From CAYNLG01 sp964397995 (GTDB lineage: Bacteria; Planctomycetota; Phycisphaerae; FEN-1346), in the NCBI GenBank assembly GCA_964397995.1, contig CAYNLG010000002.1, forward strand, positions 1-64,000: a stretch of DNA of 64,000 nucleotides, read 5' to 3'. A program made the translations under genes and the position numbers. The notes below the pieces were generated by a model, which did no database searches, was not told where the DNA came from, and was given only the letters and a program-made list of their open reading frames with translations. This document shows positions 57,878 through 64,000 of this stretch, one piece after another; within the stretch, counting starts at the first letter, position 1; every line of letters starts with the position of its first letter.

Positions 57878-59875
57878 ATGGCGAACGAGAAAGGCATGGA
57901 ATCCCTGATGTCGGAAAAGCGGACCTTCCCGCCGCCTGGCGACCTCCAGGCCGGAGCCCACATCAAGTCGATGGACGAGTACCAGGCGCTGTACGACCGG
58001 TCGGTCAACGACCCGGAGGGCTTCTGGCTGGAGCAGGCCAAAGAGCTGGTGACGTGGGAGAAAGAACCCACGAAGGCCCGCCAGTACACGTGGGACACCA
58101 ATGGCCGCACCATCGAGCACACGTGGTTCGCCGACGGCCAGCTCAACATCAGCACGAACTGCCTGGACCGGCACCTCGGCACGCCGCGCGAGAACAAGGT
58201 CGCGCTGATCTGGCAGGGCGACGAGCCGGCCGAGGACTCGAAGATCACGTTCAAGGAGCTGCACGCCGAGGTGTGCAAGTTCGCGAACGCGCTGAAGGGC
58301 CTGGGCATCAAGAAGGGCGACCGGGTCTGCATCTACCTGGGCATGGTGCCGGAGCTGCCGGTGGTGATGCTGGCGTGCGCCCGCATCGGGGCGATCCACT
58401 CGGTGGTGTTCGGGGGCTTTTCGAGCGACGCCCTCCGCGACCGGATCAACGACTCCGATTGCCGCGTCCTGATCACGGCCAACGTCTCGCGCCGGGCCGG
58501 CAAGAGCATCCCGCTGAAGGCCATTGCCGACGAGGCGCTCGCCTCGACGCCGACGATCGAGAACGTCGTGGTCGTGAAGCGCAATGACGACGGCTGCGAG
58601 ATGATGGCCGACCGCGACCACTGGTACCACGAGCTGATGGCGGACGCGTCGGCGGAGTGTCCGGCCGAGGTGATGGACGCCGAGGACCCCCTCTATATCC
58701 TCTACACGTCCGGTTCGACGGGCAAGCCGAAGGGCGTCGTGCACACGACGGCCGGGTACCTGGTATGGATCACGCTGACGCACAAGCTGGTCTTCGACAT
58801 CAAGGAAGAGGACGTCTACTTCTGCGCGGCCGACATCGGGTGGGTGACGGGCCACAGCTACATCGTCTACGGTCCGCTGGCCAACGGCACGACGAGCGTG
58901 ATGTTCGAGTCGACGCCGCTCTACCCGGACGCGGGCCGCTACTGGGCGGTCATCGACAAGTTCAAGGTGACCCAGTTCTACACCGCGCCGACCGCCATCC
59001 GGGCGCTGATTCGCCAGGGCGACGAATGGCCGCACAAGTACGACCTCTCGAGCCTGCGGATCCTCGGGTCGGTCGGCGAGCCGATCAACCCCGAGGCGTG
59101 GATGTGGTACTACAAACACGTCGGCCGCGAGACGTGCCCGATCGTGGACACGTGGTGGCAGACGGAGACGGGCGGCTTCATGATTACGCCCCTGCCCGGC
59201 GCGATGACCCTGAAGCCGGGGTCGGCCAGCCGGCCGTTCTTCGGCGTCGAGCCGGTGCTGCTGCGCGAGGACGGGTCGGAATGCGACCCGAACGAGGGCG
59301 GCAAGCTCTGCATCAAGAAGCCGTGGCCGGGGATGCTGCGGACCACGTGGGGCGACCACGACCGCTTCATCGACACGTACTTCACGATGTACGCCGACCT
59401 CTACTTCACCGGCGACGGCTGCCGCATCGACGACGACGGTGATTACTGGCTCATGGGCCGCATCGACGACGTCGTCAACGTTTCGGGGCACCGGATCGGG
59501 ACGGCCGAGGTCGAGAGCGCCTTGGTGTCGCACGAGGCGGTGGCGGAGGCGGCCGTGGCCCCGATGCCGCACGAGATCAAGGGCCAGGGCCTGTACGCCT
59601 ACGTGACGCTGGTGGACGGGCAGGACGAGAGCGAGGAGCTGAAGAAGGCCCTCGTGCAGCACGTGCGGAAGGAGATCGGCCCGATCGCGACGCCGGACGT
59701 GGTGCAGTTCGCCCCGTCGCTGCCGAAGACGCGGTCCGGCAAGATCATGCGCCGCATCCTGCGGAAGATCGCCGAGGGCGTGACGGACAAGTCGACCCTG
59801 GGCGACACCTCGACGCTGGCCGATCCGAGCATCGTCGACCACCTCATTGAGAATCGGCCGCAGCCGAAGCAGTAA
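57878..59875 (+). CDS. acs: Acetyl-CoA synthetase
   Basis: A 665-aa AMP-forming acetyl-CoA synthetase that activates acetate. Domain order and length are typical: DGQLNISTNCLDRHL, YTSGSTGKPKGVVHTTAGY (P-loop), DTWWQTETGGFMITPLPGA and the C-terminal SGKIMRRILRKIAEG with the acetylatable Lys. GAAAGGAG lies upstream of the ATG. A terminator follows, so the transporter after it probably has another promoter or relies on read-through. Confidence 0.95.
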   Translation: MANEKGMESLMSEKRTFPPPGDLQAGAHIKSMDEYQALYDRSVNDPEGFWLEQAKELVTWEKEPTKARQYTWDTNGRTIEHTWFADGQLNISTNCLDRHLGTPRENKVALIWQGDEPAEDSKITFKELHAEVCKFANALKGLGIKKGDRVCIYLGMVPELPVVMLACARIGAIHSVVFGGFSSDALRDRINDSDCRVLITANVSRRAGKSIPLKAIADEALASTPTIENVVVVKRNDDGCEMMADRDHWYHELMADASAECPAEVMDAEDPLYILYTSGSTGKPKGVVHTTAGYLVWITLTHKLVFDIKEEDVYFCAADIGWVTGHSYIVYGPLANGTTSVMFESTPLYPDAGRYWAVIDKFKVTQFYTAPTAIRALIRQGDEWPHKYDLSSLRILGSVGEPINPEAWMWYYKHVGRETCPIVDTWWQTETGGFMITPLPGAMTLKPGSASRPFFGVEPVLLREDGSECDPNEGGKLCIKKPWPGMLRTTWGDHDRFIDTYFTMYADLYFTGDGCRIDDDGDYWLMGRIDDVVNVSGHRIGTAEVESALVSHEAVAEAAVAPMPHEIKGQGLYAYVTLVDGQDESEELKKALVQHVRKEIGPIATPDVVQFAPSLPKTRSGKIMRRILRKIAEGVTDKSTLGDTSTLADPSIVDHLIENRPQPKQ

Positions 59876-59895
59876 GCAGCCAATCGTCAAGCGCG

Positions 59896-59932
59896 GCGCG
59901 GCAGGCCCCGTGGTCTGCCGCGCTGGCGTTTT
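59896..59932 (+). terminator. Rho-independent terminator after acs
   Basis: A perfect 9-bp stem (GCGCGGCAG/CTGCCGCGC, 10-base loop) is followed by TGGCGTTTT. Confidence 0.6.
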
Positions 59933-59974
59933 GCCCGTTCCCCTATCGTGCGACGTCGCGCAAGGAGGCCGTCG

Positions 59975-61279
59975 ATGGCCGAGCAGCCGCAAACGATGAA
60001 CCGGGGCTTCGTGGTCGTGGGGGCGATCCTCATCCAACTCTGCCTCGGGGCGATCTACGCGTGGAGCGTGTTCACGCCGGCCCTGACCGACGCCGGCTGG
60101 TCCAAAGCCGAGACCCAGATGGTGTTCGCCGCCGGCTTGGCGACCTTCGCCGTCGTCATGGTCATTGCCGGCCGCATCCTGCCCAAGCTCGGGCCTCGCA
60201 CCGTCACCATGCTGGGCGGTCTGGTGCTCGGCCTCGGGTATGTGCTGGCGGGCCTGACGGGCGGCACGAACTTCGACGCCGTTTTCGCCCTGATCGGCAT
60301 CCTCGGCGGGGCGGGCATCGGCCTTGCCTATGTGGTCCCGATCGCCGTCGGCATGAAGTGGTTCCCCGACAAGAAGGGGATGATCACGGGCCTGGCCGTG
60401 GCCGGGTTCGGCTTCGGAGCGATGCTCTGGGTCAAGCTGGCTGGCGACTGGGGCAACCTGATCGCCAACCACGGCCTCAGCACCACGTTCATGATCTACG
60501 GCGTGGTCTTCTTCCTGATGTGCCTGATCGGGGGCCTCTGGATGAAGAACCCGCCGGAAGGCTGGCGGCCCGCGGGTTACGTGCCGCCGGAGGAGGCCAA
60601 GGCGGCCGGCGCCCACACCGTCGGCACCTCGGACTTCACGAGCGGCCGGATGCTGGCCACGCCCCAGTTCTACATGATCCTCCTGACGTTCGCCTTCGGG
60701 GCCAGCGCGGGCCTGATGTCGATCGGCCTGATGAAGCTCTTCCCGATCTCGGCTCTCACCGATGGCGGAGACGTCACGGAGGCACAGGCCAGCGCGTTCG
60801 CCGGCACGGCCATGGCCTTCTTCTTCAGCCTGGCCAACGGCATCGGCCGCATCGCCTGGGGCACCGTCTCCGACAAGCTCGGACGCAAGGCCTCCATCGT
60901 CATCATGATGGCCACCCAAGGCGTCTTCGTCATCACGTTCCAGTGGACGGCGGGCCTGATGACTGGCGGGTACCCGGTGCCGCTTTTCATCTGGGCGGCC
61001 CTGATCGGGTTCAACTTCGGGGGCAACTTCGCCCTGTTCCCGACCATCACCGCCGACACGTTCGGCACGAAGTACGTCGGCCAGAACTACGGCTGGGTCT
61101 TCCTCGCGTACGGCTTGGGCGGCATCTTCGGGCCAATCCTGGGCGGCAAGCTCGGGGATTTGGGCAACTTCCCGCTGGCGTTCTCGATCTGCGGCGTGCT
61201 GTGCCTGGTGGCCGCGGGGATCATCGCGACGGTCCGCCCGCCACACACCTCGGCAGCCCCCGCGCCGGCCGGGGCCTGA
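59975..61279 (+). CDS. OFA-family MFS transporter (oxalate/formate antiporter-like)
   Basis: A 434-aa major facilitator with about twelve transmembrane helices. The N-terminal LCLGAIYAWSVFTPALTDAG, GGAGIGLAYVVPIAVGMKWF and GGNFALFPTITADTFGTKY are typical of the OFA group, which exchanges small carboxylates such as oxalate, formate or lactate. Position next to acetyl-CoA synthetase suggests acetate or another short organic acid. The ATG at 59975 with AAGGAGG upstream is chosen over an ATG 27 bases earlier. Confidence 0.88.
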   Translation: MAEQPQTMNRGFVVVGAILIQLCLGAIYAWSVFTPALTDAGWSKAETQMVFAAGLATFAVVMVIAGRILPKLGPRTVTMLGGLVLGLGYVLAGLTGGTNFDAVFALIGILGGAGIGLAYVVPIAVGMKWFPDKKGMITGLAVAGFGFGAMLWVKLAGDWGNLIANHGLSTTFMIYGVVFFLMCLIGGLWMKNPPEGWRPAGYVPPEEAKAAGAHTVGTSDFTSGRMLATPQFYMILLTFAFGASAGLMSIGLMKLFPISALTDGGDVTEAQASAFAGTAMAFFFSLANGIGRIAWGTVSDKLGRKASIVIMMATQGVFVITFQWTAGLMTGGYPVPLFIWAALIGFNFGGNFALFPTITADTFGTKYVGQNYGWVFLAYGLGGIFGPILGGKLGDLGNFPLAFSICGVLCLVAAGIIATVRPPHTSAAPAPAGA

Positions 61280-61307
61280 GGTCTGACCAATACCGAGCTC
61301 CACGGAG

Positions 61308-61339
61308 GGCGGGGCCCCGCAAAGGGCCCTGCCTTTCCT
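61308..61339 (+). terminator. Rho-independent terminator after the OFA transporter gene
   Basis: GGCGGGGCCC pairs with GGGCCCTGCC (one G-U pair) around CGCAAA and is followed by TTTCCTTCT. Confidence 0.65.
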
Positions 61340-61630
61340 TCTGCGCGGGCGGGTGTCATGGACGAGGGGGGGCGCACCGCCCTGCCTCGCCCAAGCCCCG
61401 GCGCATACGACAGCCCCGCACGGCATGTGCCGCGCGGGGCCGCCTCACGTCATCCGCAGACACAGGCACCCCCGCGGACGGGCCCCACGTCGCCGGGCGA
61501 GTGCGGCTCGGGTCGAGCGGCTCCCTCAAGCCTTCCCGTGCCGCGTCGCGCCCGTCGGGCGCCGTCCGCGTCGGCGCGTCCCGCGCGGGCCGTCAACCCG
61601 CGTGCCATCGGACGCGCCGCGAATGCTGCG
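61340..61630. other. Gene-free stretch between convergent genes
   Basis: Between the transporter terminator and the stop of the PEP-CTERM gene. The plus-strand frames here look like non-coding GC-rich sequence. Nothing else is seen. Confidence 0.5.
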
Positions 61631-62896
61631 TTACGTACGGCGACGGCGCGCGAGCGCCAGGCCGCCCAGGGCCAGCAGACTGAGCGTGGCCGGCTCAGGC
61701 ACCGGGTCGCCCTGATAGGCCCCGATGTGCGTCCCGTCCGTGGCCGCGTTCAGGGCCGGCGAACCGACCAGCAGGGCATAGAACTCCTCGGCCGTAGTCC
61801 CGTCGCGGTTCAGCAGCGGGTCGGCCAAGAGGAAGTCGGTGAAGATGAAATCGTCACCGGTCGTGGTCCAGCCAACGTCGCCCTGGGCACCTGGCCACTC
61901 CTCCGGATAGGCGTAGTCCGGGTACCAGCTGTCCTCGGAGTAGTTGTTGAAGAAGAGGCAGGTGTCGATCTCGACGTCGCCCGCGAGCCCGCCCGTCGAG
62001 TTTTCGCCATTGTAAATGGCGTACCACAGGCACTCGGCGAAGAGGTTGTCGCGGACCTCGATCTTGGTAGCGTCGTAGGTGGCACCGACATTGTCCCAGA
62101 AGGCGAGGAGCTGGCTGCTGTAGTCGCCGGCCTGGAGCCACTGGCCCATCTTGCCATCGAGTGTGTTGTGGGTGACGCTGAGGGTGCGCGTGCCGCTTGG
62201 GCTGCCGGTCGCGCCCCCCTGGATGACGATGCCCGCTCGGCCACCGCTGATGTAATTGTATGAGATGTCGGTGTGACCGGAAGCGGCGGGGTCGTTGCCG
62301 GTCTCCCACCAGATGACGCCTTGGCCGCTCGTGCGCGTGGCCGAGTGGAAGAAGTTCCCGGTACACGTGAACGATTCGGTGCCCTGGAGGTAGAGCCGCT
62401 TGGAGTAGTTGTTGTACACCTCGTTGTTGCGGAAGGTGAAGGTGGTGTCCGCCTTGGTGTTCCAGATGGCCGAGCGGCAGTCGTGGATCTTGCAGTTCTC
62501 GACCGTCCAGCCGGTGTGGGCCGACGCAGCGTTGCCTTCACCGATGCCGTAGCCGTACTGATTGCCGGACTGGTGTGTGATCTCCAGGCCGCGCACCGTC
62601 ACGCCGTCGGCGTTGATGACGATCTTGTTAGCGTACTTGCTGGTGGTGCTGACGAGGGTCGGCATGGCTTCGCCGGCTGCGCCTTGCAGGACCAGGTTCT
62701 GCTGGCCCAGGCTGAGCTGCGGCTCGACATAGGTCCCGGCGTGGACGGTGACGGTATCGTTGGCCCCGGCCGCGGCGAGGGCGTCGGCGATCGTGCTGTA
62801 GGCATAGCCGCTTCCGACGTGGAGCTCGGCGGCCATCGCTGGCACGGCCGAAAGCATCCCGAAAGTCGCGGCAAGCATGAGTGTGAAGCGTCGCAT
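61631..62896 (-). CDS. PEP-CTERM protein with parallel beta-helix repeats
   Basis: A 421-aa exported protein. A signal peptide (about 1-22) precedes repeated beta-helix coils (for example GVTVRGLEITHQSGNQYGYG, TVENCKIHDC, LSVTHNTLDG), as in PbH1-repeat proteins. The C-terminus is a PEP-CTERM sorting tag: VPEPATLSLLALGGLALARR then R-rich end. The tag is recognised by an exosortase and leads to surface or exopolysaccharide linkage. The ATG at 62896 has GGGAG upstream. Confidence 0.85.
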   Translation of the reverse strand: MRRFTLMLAATFGMLSAVPAMAAELHVGSGYAYSTIADALAAAGANDTVTVHAGTYVEPQLSLGQQNLVLQGAAGEAMPTLVSTTSKYANKIVINADGVTVRGLEITHQSGNQYGYGIGEGNAASAHTGWTVENCKIHDCRSAIWNTKADTTFTFRNNEVYNNYSKRLYLQGTESFTCTGNFFHSATRTSGQGVIWWETGNDPAASGHTDISYNYISGGRAGIVIQGGATGSPSGTRTLSVTHNTLDGKMGQWLQAGDYSSQLLAFWDNVGATYDATKIEVRDNLFAECLWYAIYNGENSTGGLAGDVEIDTCLFFNNYSEDSWYPDYAYPEEWPGAQGDVGWTTTGDDFIFTDFLLADPLLNRDGTTAEEFYALLVGSPALNAATDGTHIGAYQGDPVPEPATLSLLALGGLALARRRRT

Positions 62897-62941
62897 GGGT
62901 GTCTCCCTTTTCTCTCCCGGGAGGAGAGGCAGGTTCATGAA

Positions 62942-63904
62942 TTACTTCCGGCGGCGGCGCGCGAGCGCCAGGCCGCCCAGGGCCAGCAGGCTGAGGGTCG
63001 CCGGCTCAGGGACGTTCGAAATCTCAACGTTGTCGAAGAGGAACCCGCCACCCAGGTTGCCGATGTCGGCTCCGCCGGCGTTCCGGAACATGAGCGAATC
63101 GACGGCCTGCTCGCGCGGCCCCTCGGCGGGGCCAGCGTAGTACGATTCCCACGTCGTGCCGGTGTGCTTGAGGTCGCCGTCGATGAAGACCTGGACGATG
63201 TCGTTGCCGAACTGCTCGCCGCCGACGTCCTGGAGGCCGTCGACGAACTGGATCAGCATCTCGACACGGTGGTAGTCGTCGTAGGACAGGCTGTCGGCAA
63301 CCTGCGTGTAGTCGTCGCCGCCAAACTGCCCCCAGGGATCGCTCACCGAGCCGGTGCCGTAGAACCAGATGTCAATGCCGTCGACCCCGTTGTCCGAGAT
63401 GCCGAGGTAGCCATTGCGGACGGTCGACTGCTTGGCCGTCGGGCTGAGGCTGAGACCCAAGCCGGTCTGCGGCGTGCCCGTGGCCGACTTGATGTCGAAG
63501 GCCGCGTAGAAGTACGGCGTCGCGGCGGGGCTGCCCGCGAGCGGGGGGTTGTTCGGGTTCGTATGATCGTCGCCGTAATCGTTGTAGAGGTAACTGCCGG
63601 GCTCGCCGGCGACCTCGTCGGTGGTCGGCGTGCACGGCTGGAAAGCGTACTCGGTATACGTGTAGGCGTCCGAGATGCGCCAGGCCTTGTTGCCGTCGCC
63701 CTCGACGATGACGGCCTCGTCGAAATCAACCGGCTTGCCCGCGTCGGTGGGGTCGTTGCCGAACGAGTCCTCGGTGGTCCAGCCTTCCTGGCCGTTGATC
63801 GGGCCGAGGGAGAACCCCTCGAAGTCGGTCTGGTAGGCCTGGGCCATGCCGGCGAGAAGCAGGGCCAGCGTTGTCGCGGCTGCCATACGTGTGATCGATT
63901 TCAT
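62942..63904 (-). CDS. PEP-CTERM protein with lectin-like N-terminal domain
   Basis: A 320-aa exported protein. A signal peptide (about 1-23) is followed by YQTDFEGFSLGPINGQEGWT, a start typical of concanavalin-like or LamG-like domains, then an Asp/Gly-rich beta domain. It ends with VPEPATLSLLALGGLALARR and a basic tail, the PEP-CTERM tag. Function is unknown; a glycan-binding surface protein is plausible. It is 45 bases upstream of the beta-helix PEP-CTERM gene on the same strand. Confidence 0.82.
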   Translation of the reverse strand: MKSITRMAAATTLALLLAGMAQAYQTDFEGFSLGPINGQEGWTTEDSFGNDPTDAGKPVDFDEAVIVEGDGNKAWRISDAYTYTEYAFQPCTPTTDEVAGEPGSYLYNDYGDDHTNPNNPPLAGSPAATPYFYAAFDIKSATGTPQTGLGLSLSPTAKQSTVRNGYLGISDNGVDGIDIWFYGTGSVSDPWGQFGGDDYTQVADSLSYDDYHRVEMLIQFVDGLQDVGGEQFGNDIVQVFIDGDLKHTGTTWESYYAGPAEGPREQAVDSLMFRNAGGADIGNLGGGFLFDNVEISNVPEPATLSLLALGGLALARRRRK

Positions 63905-63931
63905 GGTCAGTCTCCGTGGTAGCTACCGCCC

Positions 63932-63954
63932 GGGGCGCGGGCGTGCCGCGCCCC
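63932..63954. terminator. GC hairpin between PEP-CTERM genes
   Basis: GGGGCGCGG and CCGCGCCCC form a 9-bp stem with a 5-base loop. No T run follows; it may shield an mRNA end. Confidence 0.4.
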
Positions 63955-63973
63955 GCGGGCGGGTCGGGTTCGC

Positions 63974-64000
63974 TTAGCGGCGCTTGCGGCGCACGAGCGC
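63974..64000 (-). CDS. C-terminal end of a third PEP-CTERM protein (partial)
   Basis: Only nine codons (A-L-V-R-R-K-R-R-stop) are inside the window, a basic tail like the ends of the two neighbouring PEP-CTERM proteins (ALARRRRT, ALARRRRK). The remainder lies beyond the right edge. The call rests on this match and the tandem position. Confidence 0.5.
   Translation of the reverse strand, partial: ALVRRKRR

Noticed and set aside
57497..61426. 1309-codon open frame on the minus strand across acs and the OFA transporter
   Set aside because: It is antisense to two clearly conserved genes; long antisense frames are expected at this GC content, and its composition (His/Arg/Gln/Asp-rich) is not protein-like.

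Overview
The window is GC-rich bacterial DNA, and its gene content points to a planctomycete, possibly a Phycisphaerae-like lineage. The evidence is two pseudopilin-like proteins (one with an H-x9-DG signature, one with H-x9-EG), tandem PEP-CTERM proteins, two sulfatases plus a sulfatase remnant, several secreted or lipoprotein enzymes, and TldD/TldE beside a sulfatase. This assignment is inference from gene families, since no rRNA or marker phylogeny is available here. A run of exactly 100 N (12696-12795) shows that the sequence is a scaffolded draft or metagenome assembly.

Layout. 1-2303 (minus): a Rex-controlled redox operon, rex - nuoE-like - nuoF/hndC-like, which runs off the left edge and has a Rex operator at its promoter. 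2844-8894 (minus): 2-hydroxyacyl-CoA dehydratase-type activase, sulfatase, RluA-family pseudouridine synthase, corrinoid protein, membrane protein, lipoprotein and PHP hydrolase. 9140-12362: 2-hydroxyacid dehydrogenase, YjbQ, a sulfatase remnant, an esterase and a cold-shock gene with a structured leader. 12641-12939: an 89-bp tandem repeat broken by the gap. 13217-20546: a GAF/sigma-54 activator, two DUF378 proteins, a HEAT-repeat lipoprotein, a pseudopilin, a GAF-GGDEF protein and a lipoprotein. 20634-30642 (minus): an eight-gene glycan operon read from one promoter, with GH52, GH63-like and GH29 glycosidases, a GT2, a ThuA/DUF1080 protein, an unknown BshC-like protein and a sugar isomerase-like protein. 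31251-36950 (plus): tldD-tldE-sulfatase-truncated MFS-MFS. 37043-45962: purD, transglutaminase-like protein, second pseudopilin, rho, and a pair of proteins that share an almost identical C-terminal module. 46056-50089: tRNA-Lys, tRNA-Glu, a DinB-like protein, and a perR-catalase-peroxiredoxin set. 50298-53654 (minus): parallel beta-helix protein, lipoprotein, tadA, and its substrate tRNA-Arg(ACG). 54284-61279: mannose-1-phosphate guanylyltransferase, an NtrC-type regulator with an isochorismatase-like hydrolase, acetyl-CoA synthetase, and an OFA-family transporter. 61631-64000 (minus): three PEP-CTERM genes in tandem, the last one partial.

How it fits together. Together, the Rex-controlled NADH-linked flavoprotein subunits, the dehydratase-type activase, the corrinoid protein and the peroxide-defence operon suggest an anaerobic or oxygen-tolerant fermenter. 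It appears to feed on sulfated, fucosylated or xylosylated polysaccharides. Genes are often joined by 4-base ATGA or GTGA overlaps, so translational coupling is common. Many promoters fit TTGAC(A/G)-17-TA(G/T)AAT-like spacing and support GTG or internal start choices.

The least explained parts are noncoding. Two intergenic stretches (2418-2562 and 53991-54108) carry 12-14 A/T tracts in helical phase. The second lies next to a pair of ACTATAGGC inverted-repeat elements.
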